A stretch of 32,107 bases of DNA from an uncultured Drancourtella sp. (GTDB lineage: Bacteria > Bacillota > Clostridia > Lachnospirales > Lachnospiraceae): contig CALFLL010000060.1 of the NCBI GenBank assembly GCA_937880845.1, positions 1 through 32,107 on the forward strand, given 5' to 3'. The first letter of the stretch is position 1, and the number at the start of each line of letters is the position of its first letter. Made by a program: the position numbers and the translations under genes. Below, in pieces: positions 8,946 to 17,004 of this stretch. The notes below the pieces were generated by a model. The model made no database searches, had not been told where the DNA came from, and saw only the letters and a program-made list of their open reading frames with translations.

Positions 8946-10055
8946 TTACGCTGCGGCACTAAGGTTGACCGGAAGAACCAGATATACATAACTGTCTTTT
9001 TCATCTCTTACAGTACATGGCGTTTTTGCACTCGTAAAATACATGAAGACTTCCTCATCATCAATCACCCGCAGCATCTCCAATAAGAATTTGGGATTAA
9101 ACCCAATTCGTAATTTCTCTCCCTCTTTTACAACGAACATACTTTCATTCATAGAGCCCATGTTTGATACTGCTTCCAATGACAAAATATTTTCTTCAAT
9201 ATTTAGAATAATTGGCTTTTTTGCATCGTCCTTCAATAACAAACCTGCTCTGTCAATACACTCCTGTAATTCCTTTTTCTGAACTTTGATTTTTGTTCCA
9301 TAATCTTTTGATAATAACTGCTCCACTTTTAAATATTCTCCCTCAATCAACCGGGAGATTGCTCTGGTATTTTCTATCTCAAACTGAATATGGTTCTCTG
9401 TAAAGTAAACTGCAATTTCCTTCTCCGGATCTCCGCCAATAATCTTGATGATTTCTGCCAGTGTTTTTCCTGAAACAATGACCTTTCGCGGTTCATATTC
9501 TTTTTTCAGTTTGATTTTTCTAAGTGAAATACGGTGTCCGTCCAGCGCTACAATTTTCAGTTCTTTTCCATTAATTTCCCACAGTTCTCCTGTCATTGCC
9601 TTCTTTGAGGAAGTATCTGCTACTGAAAAAATCGTTTGCCGGATTGCCTCTTTTAAGTCAAACTCTGAAATCGTGACATGATTCTTCCGTTCCATATCGG
9701 GAATACAGGTGTACTCTTCTGCTGACTTTACAGAAAGATTATACTTCGTCTTCTTACAGCGTACAGTCGCCTGATCTTTTTCCCCTGTTTCCAGTACGAC
9801 ATCTCCCTCTGGAAGTTTTCTTACAATCTCCCCAAATACTTTTGCCTGGATTGCAATACTGCCTTCCTCTTCAATGTTTCCCGGCATTACTGTTTCAATC
9901 CCCAATTCCAGGTTATTCCCGGTAAGGGTAATCTCCTCTTTTTCTGCCCGGAGCAAAAGACACTCCAAAATAGAGGTGGTTGCTTTTGCAGGAACTGCCT
10001 TTGATACAGTCTGAACTGCCTTTGCTAAATCTGTCTTTTTACAAATAATTTTCAT
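8946..10055 (-). CDS. dnaN: DNA polymerase III beta subunit (sliding clamp), element-encoded
   Basis: A full-length 369-aa beta clamp. The start MKIICKKTDLAKAVQTVSKAV and internal segments such as VALDGHRISL and NPKFLLEML are typical DnaN; the protein would form a ring on DNA that tethers polymerases and repair proteins. The canonical C-terminus (VYLVLPV plus two residues) is present, followed by an extra SAAA. Chromosomal dnaN normally sits beside dnaA and recF. Here it is next to PcfJ-like and hypothetical genes, so it is very likely a second, mobile copy. The start has AAAGGAG eight bases upstream. Upstream lie a promoter, a leader hairpin and a terminator. Two proteins of the neighbouring operon carry likely clamp-binding peptides. 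Confidence 0.95.
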   Translation of the reverse strand: MKIICKKTDLAKAVQTVSKAVPAKATTSILECLLLRAEKEEITLTGNNLELGIETVMPGNIEEEGSIAIQAKVFGEIVRKLPEGDVVLETGEKDQATVRCKKTKYNLSVKSAEEYTCIPDMERKNHVTISEFDLKEAIRQTIFSVADTSSKKAMTGELWEINGKELKIVALDGHRISLRKIKLKKEYEPRKVIVSGKTLAEIIKIIGGDPEKEIAVYFTENHIQFEIENTRAISRLIEGEYLKVEQLLSKDYGTKIKVQKKELQECIDRAGLLLKDDAKKPIILNIEENILSLEAVSNMGSMNESMFVVKEGEKLRIGFNPKFLLEMLRVIDDEEVFMYFTSAKTPCTVRDEKDSYVYLVLPVNLSAAA

Positions 10056-10130
10056 AAAATAGTTCTCCTTTCATACAACGATAATGTCTGCTTTTAAAAA
10101 CTGAATTTGTCCTCCTTTCCATTTCTGCAT

Positions 10131-10171
10131 ACAAAAAAAGACACAAAAAACCATACGATTCTTCATGTCTT
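10131..10171 (-). terminator. Terminator in the leader of the dnaN operon
   Basis: On the minus strand AAGACATGAAGAATC (10171-10157) pairs with GGTTTTTTGTGTCTT (10152-10138) over 15 positions, counting G-U pairs, around the loop GTAT. It is followed by a T-run and GTATGCAG. The G-U pairs work only in minus-strand RNA. It lies downstream of the promoter at 10275-10303 and upstream of dnaN, so it sits inside the 5' leader. An AAAGGAGG with no start codon after it follows the hairpin. Confidence 0.75.
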
Positions 10172-10207
10172 TCTTTCTATTTCTCAGGATATTCCTTAAA
10201 ATACTGC

Positions 10208-10225
10208 TTTTGGCTTCTGCCAAAA
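10208..10225 (-). promoter_or_regulatory. Leader hairpin upstream of the dnaN terminator
   Basis: On the minus strand TTTTGGC-AGAA-GCCAAAA is a perfect seven-pair hairpin with a four-base loop, located between the predicted transcription start and the leader terminator. It could be an RNA recognition element for readthrough control, which is inference from position. The rest of 10056-10339 is AT-rich leader and promoter DNA without a supported gene. Confidence 0.4.
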
Positions 10226-10274
10226 TGAAATACTAACTACAAATTTTTCCATTTGTAAAAATATATTCAACAAT

Positions 10275-10303
10275 ATAATAACACAATATATAGTTTTTTA
10301 CAA
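10275..10303 (-). promoter_or_regulatory. Predicted promoter of the dnaN operon
   Basis: Minus-strand TTGTAA (10303-10298), 17-base spacer, TATTAT (10280-10275). The 12-base element taacacaatata (plus strand, 10279-10290) begins within the -10 box. It is identical, and in the same register, to that of the methyltransferase operon promoter at 19107-19135, which suggests a common regulator. Confidence 0.6.
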
Positions 10304-10339
10304 TCCATTTTTTCTATATATTGTATGTATAATATTCCC

Positions 10340-11053
10340 TTATAAAAGCTCTTTTTGCCCCATGTTCCAAAGGAACTCTTTAATCGTATCCCTCTCCTTT
10401 TCTTTACATAAAATGCTTTTATTCTGATATAGGTAAATCATCTGCCCGGTCACATCTATTATAAAATCCTGATTGACAAGATATTCTTCGGAAACGTTCA
10501 GAAAAGAGGTCTTTTTTCGTATTGTTTCCAATACTTTCTCTGTCAGTATATAACCCGATTTTTTCTCTCCTTTTTCTGTACAAATATCCCCGGTTTTTAA
10601 ATCAATATAAACAACTTCGGATAAACACATAGCCCATGCAGAATCCATGCTTTGATCAAACAGGAAAATCGTTTTCTTTGGAAAATACTTTCTGAAAAAA
10701 TGCTGGTAGATATTTAAACTTTCTACCTGCTCTTTTTCCGTCAAATAATGTGCTGCCTTATATTCATATCCATAAAAAGCCCGATTCGTAGACGTTCCGA
10801 AAAAGTAGAGAGAAGTTTTTTGTCCTGTTTCCCGGATATATTTGGCGGCTGTCAGTCCACAATTATCTATCGTATCTTCCAAAAACACGATATCCATAGG
10901 ACTTTGTTCATTTGCTTTGCGCAAAGCCTCTATCGTAGAATATTCATAAATCGCATATATGTTATCTGGCTGACACGCTTCCTTTCGGATCTTCTTTCGT
11001 ATATCATCCAAAAGCTTGCTTTCTTTCTGGTAAAATATTGCAATTTTCATCAT
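10340..11053 (-). CDS. LytTR-family response regulator with a degenerate receiver
   Basis: A 237-aa regulator. Residues 1-125 have a receiver-like fold (SPMDIVFLEDT, GLTAAKYIRE, YKAAHYLTE). Residues about 130-237 match the LytTR DNA-binding domain of AgrA/LytR regulators, including VVYIDLKTGD, FLNVSEEYLVN and a closing KEFLW. The receiver lacks the usual N-terminal acidic pair (IAIFYQKE), and the phosphoacceptor position reads LED, with Glu59 where Asp is expected, so it may act without phosphorylation. No histidine kinase is nearby. The start is set at 11053 by GGGGAGGG upstream; an earlier ATG at 11104 has none. It lies just before the dnaN promoter and after the methyltransferase operon, so it is the best candidate regulator of the shared 12-base promoter element. 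Confidence 0.75.
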   Translation of the reverse strand: MMKIAIFYQKESKLLDDIRKKIRKEACQPDNIYAIYEYSTIEALRKANEQSPMDIVFLEDTIDNCGLTAAKYIRETGQKTSLYFFGTSTNRAFYGYEYKAAHYLTEKEQVESLNIYQHFFRKYFPKKTIFLFDQSMDSAWAMCLSEVVYIDLKTGDICTEKGEKKSGYILTEKVLETIRKKTSFLNVSEEYLVNQDFIIDVTGQMIYLYQNKSILCKEKERDTIKEFLWNMGQKELL

Positions 11054-11078
11054 TTGTATTCCCTCCCCTTTTTCTTTT

Positions 11079-11106
11079 AGAATAGCATGCTCCGGTAAAA
11101 CCACAA
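11079..11106 (-). promoter_or_regulatory. Predicted promoter of the LytTR gene
   Basis: Minus-strand TTGTGG (11106-11101), 16-base spacer, and extended -10 TGC-TATTCT (11084-11079). The start ATG is only about 25 bases downstream, leaving a short leader with the ribosome binding site. Moderate match. Confidence 0.45.
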
Positions 11107-11164
11107 GGTTCTTTGTTTAAATTGCCTTTTTTATTGCGTAATTGGCTGTTCATGGTATTTTTTA

Positions 11165-11189
11165 GGGGGCATGTCACCGACACACCCCC
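11165..11189. repeat. GC-rich palindrome, possible REP-like element
   Basis: The plus strand has GGGGGCATGTC-ACC-GACACACCCCC: 11 paired positions (two G-U on the minus-strand RNA) around a 3-base loop. It is strikingly GC-rich against AT-rich surroundings, and sits between the 167-aa gene and the LytTR gene. No T-run follows on the minus strand, so it is a poor intrinsic terminator. It could be a REP-type or transposon-derived palindrome. Confidence 0.45.
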
Positions 11190-11204
11190 GCCATCATCAA
11201 ATTT

Positions 11205-11708
11205 CTATGCTACAAATGTGAAAAATTTTTCTTCCACATTCACACGACAGACTCTGTCATTTTCCAGTTCACGATACAGTATGGAAAATACTTCCACTAC
11301 TTCCTGAATGCTCAATCCTTGAATTTCTATGTTTCGAAAAAGCTCTCCCAAACATACATCGGAATCTCTATATGCTTGCCGTACAAGGTTACAGGCATCT
11401 TCTATCGTCTTCACCGTAATACAGATTTCTTCCACTATATGCTCACCCTTTCTTTTTACTGCCAGCTCTGTTTTAGGGCCTTTTAGTAAAATGCCCATTT
11501 TCAGCATATCCTGTTTCCAGTCCTGATAGAAAGGATATTCCTGTTTATTAACATATTTGCGAAACAGTCTGTATACGCCTCTTTCTGTATACATTCCTTC
11601 CAGGTTCTCCTCATAACAACCATACTGGTTTCTCTGCCGGATATGTTTTAATTTCTGCAAATTCTTATCCGGTATATTTTTTGTCACTATTTGATATTCT
11701 TTTTCCAT
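11205..11708 (-). CDS. Hypothetical protein, 167 aa
   Basis: I do not recognise this soluble, charged protein. It has alternating helical and strand-like segments and no membrane or metal motif. AAAAGGAG lies just before the ATG at 11708, and the preceding PcfJ-like gene stops 15 bases upstream, so it is the last gene of the long methyltransferase operon. It ends FFTFVA. Confidence 0.75.
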   Translation of the reverse strand: MEKEYQIVTKNIPDKNLQKLKHIRQRNQYGCYEENLEGMYTERGVYRLFRKYVNKQEYPFYQDWKQDMLKMGILLKGPKTELAVKRKGEHIVEEICITVKTIEDACNLVRQAYRDSDVCLGELFRNIEIQGLSIQEVVEVFSILYRELENDRVCRVNVEEKFFTFVA

Positions 11709-11723
11709 ATTTCTCCTTTTCTT

Positions 11724-13880
11724 CTAAGCAGCTGCTTCCTGTTCTGCTTTCAGCACATCTGACAGATACTGGCCCTGATATTTTCCACCTCTCATCACCA
11801 CATGATCCTTATAAGCAGCAGAAAGCTCCGCAGTCCATAGTGTAACCTGCGTTTTTGTAGGATCTTTTTCCTGGTTCCTTATCTTTTTCAATACATTCTT
11901 TTTCCATTTCTTTAAAAATGGTTCTGCCTCTTCATAGTCCTCTCCCGTTCTGTTATAGTCCTTACTTTTTTGTACAATGTTTCCATCTGGTTCAATTTCC
12001 ATCGTATAAAATTCCTTTTCCAATTCTTCCTGTCTGCGTAAGAAAACAATATAAGAGGTTTTTCTGCTGATCCGGTCAAAATAGCATTCCTGAGTACCTA
12101 CACAATGATGCAATGCTTTTCCTTCTTTTATAATATCTTCAATCTTTTGAGGAACCAGCACTGCATATTTTTCATCTTTCAGTGACTGATAGATGGGCGT
12201 GATTTCCCTACAAACCTTTTCCAGATTTGGAAATTTCTCCCGTAGTTCCTCTGCTCTCTGCTTTGTGTCTATTTCCTGCAGGGCTATTACCGCCTCATCA
12301 TGCCTTCTTTCTAACTCCCGTGGTCTATAAACGATGGAGTCCTTTAGATTTTCTCCTATTTTTTTTGCCATGGACAGATAATCTCTCCATATCGTCAAAA
12401 TCTTCTCTACGGGCAGCCCGCTTTCCTTTTCCATTCTTCTTAAATAATGGTAAATCTGCTGTGGCGACATTTGATTTTCAATAAAGGCAACATCTATTGT
12501 GGAAATATTATGTTTTTCAAAATAACGAAGTATATCCTCTGAAATCCACTTTTGTGTATTCTTCATCTTTTGCAGCCAGGATAAACCAGCTATTCCGCCG
12601 TCCATTTTCACCAACTGCTTTAGCAGGCAACTATTGATTCCCAAAATTTCTATCAGTTTTCTGTGATTTGGAAGTCGGCTCTTTTTATGGATGCTTTGGA
12701 TCACAAACTTTTTCAATCCCGCCTTTGCAGCTTTCTCAATAGCCGGACAATGATAACGGTATAATAAATACGTTTCCGGTTCTACCATTTTCATGTTCTT
12801 TTGAAGTTCGTATAACCCGGAAGTCTTCAAAATTCCCTGGTTCAAAGAAAATAAGGTTCTCTGATATAGCGTGCCTTTATTCCCTTCAAAATCATAATGG
12901 TACTCTGCATATAAAGACTCTCTCCACCGATAGGAGCCATCCTTATATTGTCCATAATAATATGCTGTCTGGGAAAAATCTTTTTCTACGATTACCCTTC
13001 TGGTTTCAAACCAGCTTATTTCTGGAACAAAGTCACGCTTTTGATGAAATTTTGCATAGACGTTAAACTTCCGAATCACCATTTGATTAGTTCCGAACTT
13101 CTGCAACAAATAGGTGCACTCTGCTTTGTGAATAATCCTTTTTTGCATTTTCTTGGATTTATATTGTATTCGCTGTCTACACTTCGGGCAGATACCATAT
13201 TGATTATGTTTTGGTAAAATACCCTGCACTCTCGTGTTGCATCTGCTGCAATAGCCTTCTCCTTTTCTTTCCGGTTTGTAGAAAATATAGTGCTGCGTAA
13301 TGGCCGATTTTCTGCACCACCTTTCCCAATCCTTTGGAAGTACCGGAATTTGGGACATTACCTGATCCCATTCATTGGTTTCTTGTCTGCGCCTTTCCTC
13401 TATCCTATCCCATAAAATATCCGTTTGAAACTCTTCTATAATACTTCTGATAGAACTAACTTTTAAAGGTGTCCATCTGCTACATTCTGTGTCAAAATAT
13501 TTCCGGAATAATGCCCAATCTCTTTTGGTACAGTGATAAAAACTCCCATAAAAATAGCCCATAATCTTTATAATTGTGGCTGTTCTCCACTTTGCTTCTC
13601 TTGGAAGGTACGAAAGATAGGTACGCTCCTTTTTATTTAAGAATACAACTATCTCCGGCTGCACTTGTCCGGCAAGCATTTCTTTTATCCTGAAAAATGA
13701 AACTGCCAAAATCTCCCCTTTTTTACAAATCTTTACAGATACTTCATATTCAAACTTCCTCATTTTCATTTTCTTTTGTAATCTCTGTTTTCTGGATTTT
13801 TTTTCTTCCTTTTTGGAAAACTTTAACATCTTTTTTGTTGCCTCTAAACAGCCGATTTCCAATAATTCTGTTTTTCTCAT
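11724..13880 (-). CDS. PcfJ-like protein (copy 2)
   Basis: A 718-aa PcfJ-family protein. The C-terminal signature is KALHHCVGTQE, with His592-Cys593, followed by SYIVFLRR and FYTMEIEPDG strands. A zinc ribbon is visible as YCSRC and ICPKC in the middle third. The N-terminus is very basic (about residues 15-45: lysine/arginine-rich), which suggests nucleic acid contact. Compared with copy 1, it has an extra tail of about 50 residues after the core domain, ending EAAA. Its ATG directly follows the stop of the DUF7666-like gene (TAAATG), which implies coupling. PcfJ and PcfK genes commonly co-occur in conjugative elements; their biochemical function is not established. Confidence 0.85.
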   Translation of the reverse strand: MRKTELLEIGCLEATKKMLKFSKKEEKKSRKQRLQKKMKMRKFEYEVSVKICKKGEILAVSFFRIKEMLAGQVQPEIVVFLNKKERTYLSYLPREAKWRTATIIKIMGYFYGSFYHCTKRDWALFRKYFDTECSRWTPLKVSSIRSIIEEFQTDILWDRIEERRRQETNEWDQVMSQIPVLPKDWERWCRKSAITQHYIFYKPERKGEGYCSRCNTRVQGILPKHNQYGICPKCRQRIQYKSKKMQKRIIHKAECTYLLQKFGTNQMVIRKFNVYAKFHQKRDFVPEISWFETRRVIVEKDFSQTAYYYGQYKDGSYRWRESLYAEYHYDFEGNKGTLYQRTLFSLNQGILKTSGLYELQKNMKMVEPETYLLYRYHCPAIEKAAKAGLKKFVIQSIHKKSRLPNHRKLIEILGINSCLLKQLVKMDGGIAGLSWLQKMKNTQKWISEDILRYFEKHNISTIDVAFIENQMSPQQIYHYLRRMEKESGLPVEKILTIWRDYLSMAKKIGENLKDSIVYRPRELERRHDEAVIALQEIDTKQRAEELREKFPNLEKVCREITPIYQSLKDEKYAVLVPQKIEDIIKEGKALHHCVGTQECYFDRISRKTSYIVFLRRQEELEKEFYTMEIEPDGNIVQKSKDYNRTGEDYEEAEPFLKKWKKNVLKKIRNQEKDPTKTQVTLWTAELSAAYKDHVVMRGGKYQGQYLSDVLKAEQEAAA

Positions 13881-14420
13881 TTATTCTTCTGCCTTTCTTC
13901 TATCAAAATCATAATAAACATTTGGAACATATTCTTTTCCGTCAATTATGATGACTGAAAAATTAACGATATTTCCCTTAATATCTTCCCTGATGAGAAG
14001 AAGGATTGTATCTTTCCTCCCTTTTCCGATGGGATGTTTCCCACGCACCACTGTAAATCCACCCATGGAACTTCCTTTTTCTATCTGTATGATTTTACTC
14101 GGCCTTCTGTGTGGATACTGGAGCATATATGCAACCCCTTCTATTAAAAGTTCCAATAACGTCAGTCTTCTGACAATCCGAAGCTGTGTGCAGGCAATTT
14201 TGCTGTCATCGCCCTCTTCCTGGCGTTCTCCGGCAACTTCAACCACACAATACTGTGCTAAATCCGGATTGCTATAGTAAATCAGACAGTCCAGCGGGTT
14301 TTCTGCACAATGAAACCCCGTTTTCCTGCAGGCAGCCTTTTCTGTATAATTCCATTCTGTTTCTTTATATTGAAACCCCAAACAACTCAAATTCTTCTGA
14401 AATGCTTTATACGCAATCAT
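13881..14420 (-). CDS. DUF7666-like protein
   Basis: A 179-aa protein. Its opening (MIAYKAFQKNLSCLGFQY), followed by ACRKTGFHCAENPLD and YYSNPDLAQYCVVEV, follows the pattern of DUF7666 proteins often found in phages and mobile elements; the function is unknown. The C-terminal part is strand-rich. The start is taken at 14420, where GGAGG precedes the ATG; the in-frame ATG at 14459 has no site. It overlaps the end of the PcfK-like gene by 14 bases and abuts the PcfJ-like start. The family call is from memory of the sequence pattern. Confidence 0.7.
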   Translation of the reverse strand: MIAYKAFQKNLSCLGFQYKETEWNYTEKAACRKTGFHCAENPLDCLIYYSNPDLAQYCVVEVAGERQEEGDDSKIACTQLRIVRRLTLLELLIEGVAYMLQYPHRRPSKIIQIEKGSSMGGFTVVRGKHPIGKGRKDTILLLIREDIKGNIVNFSVIIIDGKEYVPNVYYDFDRRKAEE

Positions 14421-15072
14421 TTTTTTCCTCCGTTTTTTCTCCATCTTCCAGCATATCAAAAAGAGAAATCTGACTGTCTTTTTTGGTCTTGCTTTCCTTT
14501 ACAGAAGTCTTCACGCCTTTTACAGCAGTTTTTTCTTGTGCTTTTCTTTTTCTTTCCCGTTCTTCCTCTTTCTTTTTTCTTTCTTCCTCAGCATCATCTA
14601 ACGCATAGTATTCTTCCAGCCAATGGTACACTTTTTGGGAACTGACTGCGACTCCTGCACCATTTTGCCCATTTCGATTCTGTTGCAGGTAGTCTTTTGA
14701 TTCTTCATATACTCTTTGCAGAATGAAATTAATTGCTTTTTCCAAAGATTTATGAGGTAGCAGAATCTGTTCCCCTAAGGTTTTCTCTTCACAGCGTTCC
14801 ATAAGATACTGCCCTAAAGCCACTGCCAGCCCTGGTCCTTCAAACTGATACATTTCTTCCGCAATCTTTTCAGAAGCAGTAGAAAAAATTTTTTCTTCCA
14901 ACGGCACTTCTGCCAGCCGCAGCCTTTTTCCCTGCAAAAAATCCTGCATATCCTTTTCCGGTATCAGCCATTCTTTACAAAGCTCCTGCAAACGTGAAAT
15001 TTCGCCTCTTGCTCTTAAACGGTCTGCAACCATATTCAAATCTTTTGTATTTTCTATCATTTTTCCAAGCAT
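14407..15072 (-). CDS. PcfK-like / AcrIIA9-family protein with a C-terminal clamp-binding-like peptide
   Basis: A 221-aa protein resembling the Firmicute PcfK group, members of which are also annotated as AcrIIA9-family Cas9 inhibitors. Visible features are a helical N-terminus (MVADRLRARGEISRLQEL), HKSLEKAINFILQRVYEES, and a conserved-looking VSSQKVYHWLEEYYALDD at about 143-160. A highly charged linker (161-200) is followed by QISLFDML at 201-208, which fits the QLxLF beta-clamp-binding pattern. GGAGG precedes the ATG at 15072. It lies two genes upstream of PcfJ copy 2. Whether it inhibits Cas9 cannot be judged from sequence, since only some family members were shown to do so. Confidence 0.65.
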   Translation of the reverse strand: MLGKMIENTKDLNMVADRLRARGEISRLQELCKEWLIPEKDMQDFLQGKRLRLAEVPLEEKIFSTASEKIAEEMYQFEGPGLAVALGQYLMERCEEKTLGEQILLPHKSLEKAINFILQRVYEESKDYLQQNRNGQNGAGVAVSSQKVYHWLEEYYALDDAEEERKKKEEERERKRKAQEKTAVKGVKTSVKESKTKKDSQISLFDMLEDGEKTEEKNDCV

Positions 15073-15089
15073 TCCTATTTCCTCCTATA

Positions 15090-15115
15090 AAAGCAGGAAG
15101 GGGGATTCCCCTTCC
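15090..15115 (-). terminator. Terminator-like hairpin between the 128-aa gene and the PcfK-like gene
   Basis: Minus-strand GGAAGGGG (15115-15108) pairs perfectly with CCCCTTCC (15103-15096) around a 4-base loop, followed by TGCTTTTATA. It begins just after the stop codon at 15118, within the operon, so it probably causes partial termination or protects RNA ends. Confidence 0.55.
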
Positions 15116-15117
15116 CA

Positions 15118-15504
15118 TCATGCCGCTTTTTCTAATTCTTCTCTTTTTGCTCTGATTTCCGTGTCTTCTTCCTCAATAATGCTGATCATTTGGATCAGGA
15201 ATTGCTTGCACCACGCATTTCCTTCATATTTTTTGCCAATCTTACTGGCTTCTTCAATGATCTGTTCCCATTCGCTGTCCTCTCTCTGCCCTTTTCCTCT
15301 ATGTTTCTTATAGAAATCATAAATCTCATGCATCGCCTTATGCATATCAATTTCTACCGTTGTTTCCAAATTAGAAATCAAGGTAATAATAAATTTATGG
15401 TTATGATATTTTTTTAGAAGTCCCTGGATTCCCAACATGGATTTTCCAAGATAAACCCCATAAAAATCGCCTACCATACTTGCAATCATTTTTTGATCTG
15501 TCAC
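15118..15504 (-). CDS. Hypothetical protein, 128 aa (GTG start)
   Basis: I do not recognise this small, mostly helical protein. The start is placed at GTG 15504, because AGGAGG lies seven bases upstream; a TTG further upstream sits in front of that site and cannot use it. The previous gene stops 18 bases before. It ends EKAA, like five other proteins of the element. It lies between the PP-loop gene and the PcfK-like gene in the same operon. Confidence 0.7.
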   Translation of the reverse strand: MTDQKMIASMVGDFYGVYLGKSMLGIQGLLKKYHNHKFIITLISNLETTVEIDMHKAMHEIYDFYKKHRGKGQREDSEWEQIIEEASKIGKKYEGNAWCKQFLIQMISIIEEEDTEIRAKREELEKAA

Positions 15505-15522
15505 CCTGTTTCCTCCTTTCAA

Positions 15523-17004
15523 TTAACGAATAAATTCTTCTAATATCATCTGATTTTTCCAACTGGATCTTTTCTTATTTCCGGCGCTTTCTACACCCTT
15601 ATTTATTCTAGGAAGTTCTTTTATTTTTTGATAAACCTCCGCCAGCATTTTGTCCAGTTCGTCTTCCTTTGAAAAGATACGCATTCCAAGAATGTCTTTT
15701 CTCTTTACGCAAACCTCTAATTTCTGAATTTTTCCGACCAAAAGATCAACTTGAAGTTTTCTCCGGTCTGTTTCCCTGATTTGAGGGCGCTTCACAAGCA
15801 CATATCGAAACTGCTGGCTCTGCTTATATTTCTTTACCAGCCTTTGCGCAGTTTCAAAAATTTCTACTTCTCCTGCCATATAATCATCTTTGACAGCCTG
15901 TGGAATTTTCTTTTTATACCTGTCACAAGCAGTTGTACCAGAAAAATAATTCTCATAGACTTGCACCAGTTCCCTTCTGATTTGGTTTAATACTTCTCCG
16001 TCTGTGGTTAGGTTTTCTTCTGTTCCAAACTGGTATATCTTTTTCCAGTCATACAGTTTCTTTTGAAAAACATCTTCCCACTTTTTTGAAGGCTCTGGTT
16101 TCTTTTTCTCTATTTCTTTCACAATGTTTCCCAACTCCCTTTCGATGGATAATTCTATTTGTCCAGTAACCTGTATTTCTTTTGGGGGATTTCCATATAG
16201 CCACCACCTGTAAACATCTTCGGCATCTTTCCATGTAGCACTTCCATGTGTTCCTTCCTTATGGTAAGAAAGCATTCGGTCAAACGCCTTTAAATAAGCC
16301 TTTTTAAACATAGGATAGCGCGCCAGTTCTTTCTCCCGCTGCTTGGTGGAAGCCAGTGGACACCCAATACAGCCAATCCTTGTAAAGCCCTCATCATAAA
16401 GGCTGCAATAAGTTCGGATATGTGTATGGATAAACTGCCACACCCCATCATCTGTCCAATCCAAGATTGGATTTAACACCCGTTTTCCTTTTATCTGGCA
16501 ATTTTCTATCTGCCTTCTTTTTTCGTCATTGTCGCTGTTTAAAATAACCTTTGGTTCAGACGGTCCTTGTATTTCTGCAAATCCTCTTTTTCTTCGTTTC
16601 CTGCTTTCTGCCCAACGCACACCAGTGACTACAAACCGTCCTTTTCCTCCTCTTTCTTTCAATTCAGAGCAGCAATAACGCATTCTTCGTGTGGGCGGAT
16701 AATGCTTTTGGCTAATCAGTTCCCACATGGTTGTATCAGGCTGATTGATAATAACCGCAGGATACATTTTTCGGATAAAATAGACCAATTCCGGGGGATC
16801 TACGGTTGTAACATTATAATAAACCTGAAACTTTACTTTTGCCTGTTTTGCCAGTTCATAAATTACCTGACTGTCTTTCCCACCGCTAAAACATAAATAG
16901 TATCCTTCCGGATGCATCTCTATGGCTTTTGCTTCAAACATTTTTAACAGGGTTATGGCGTTTTGGATTTTCTTTTCAATGCTAAAAAAACTTAACTGTT
17001 CCAT
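15523..17004 (-). CDS. PAPS-reductase-family (adenine nucleotide alpha-hydrolase) protein
   Basis: A 493-aa PP-loop protein of the phosphoadenosine phosphosulfate reductase superfamily, of the type often found in phages and integrative elements. The pyrophosphatase loop SGGKDS is at 40-45, followed by a Rossmann-like core with VTGVRWAESRKRRKR. Two cysteine pairs are notable, CC at 111-112 and CIGC at 212-215. This resembles the CC...CxxC iron-sulfur motif of APS reductases, and DndC is a related DNA-sulfur protein. The last 200 residues form a charged extension without a clear family. The N-terminus MEQLSFFSIEKK contains QLSFF, compatible with clamp binding. GGAG precedes the ATG at 17004. 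Substrate unknown; sulfur or nucleotide chemistry on DNA or RNA is plausible only by analogy. Confidence 0.8.
   Translation of the reverse strand: MEQLSFFSIEKKIQNAITLLKMFEAKAIEMHPEGYYLCFSGGKDSQVIYELAKQAKVKFQVYYNVTTVDPPELVYFIRKMYPAVIINQPDTTMWELISQKHYPPTRRMRYCCSELKERGGKGRFVVTGVRWAESRKRRKRGFAEIQGPSEPKVILNSDNDEKRRQIENCQIKGKRVLNPILDWTDDGVWQFIHTHIRTYCSLYDEGFTRIGCIGCPLASTKQREKELARYPMFKKAYLKAFDRMLSYHKEGTHGSATWKDAEDVYRWWLYGNPPKEIQVTGQIELSIERELGNIVKEIEKKKPEPSKKWEDVFQKKLYDWKKIYQFGTEENLTTDGEVLNQIRRELVQVYENYFSGTTACDRYKKKIPQAVKDDYMAGEVEIFETAQRLVKKYKQSQQFRYVLVKRPQIRETDRRKLQVDLLVGKIQKLEVCVKRKDILGMRIFSKEDELDKMLAEVYQKIKELPRINKGVESAGNKKRSSWKNQMILEEFIR

Noticed and set aside
11165..11189. GC-rich hairpin as the terminator of the long methyltransferase operon
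   Set aside because: On the transcribed strand it is followed by TAAAAAATA rather than a T-run, so it lacks the second half of an intrinsic terminator.
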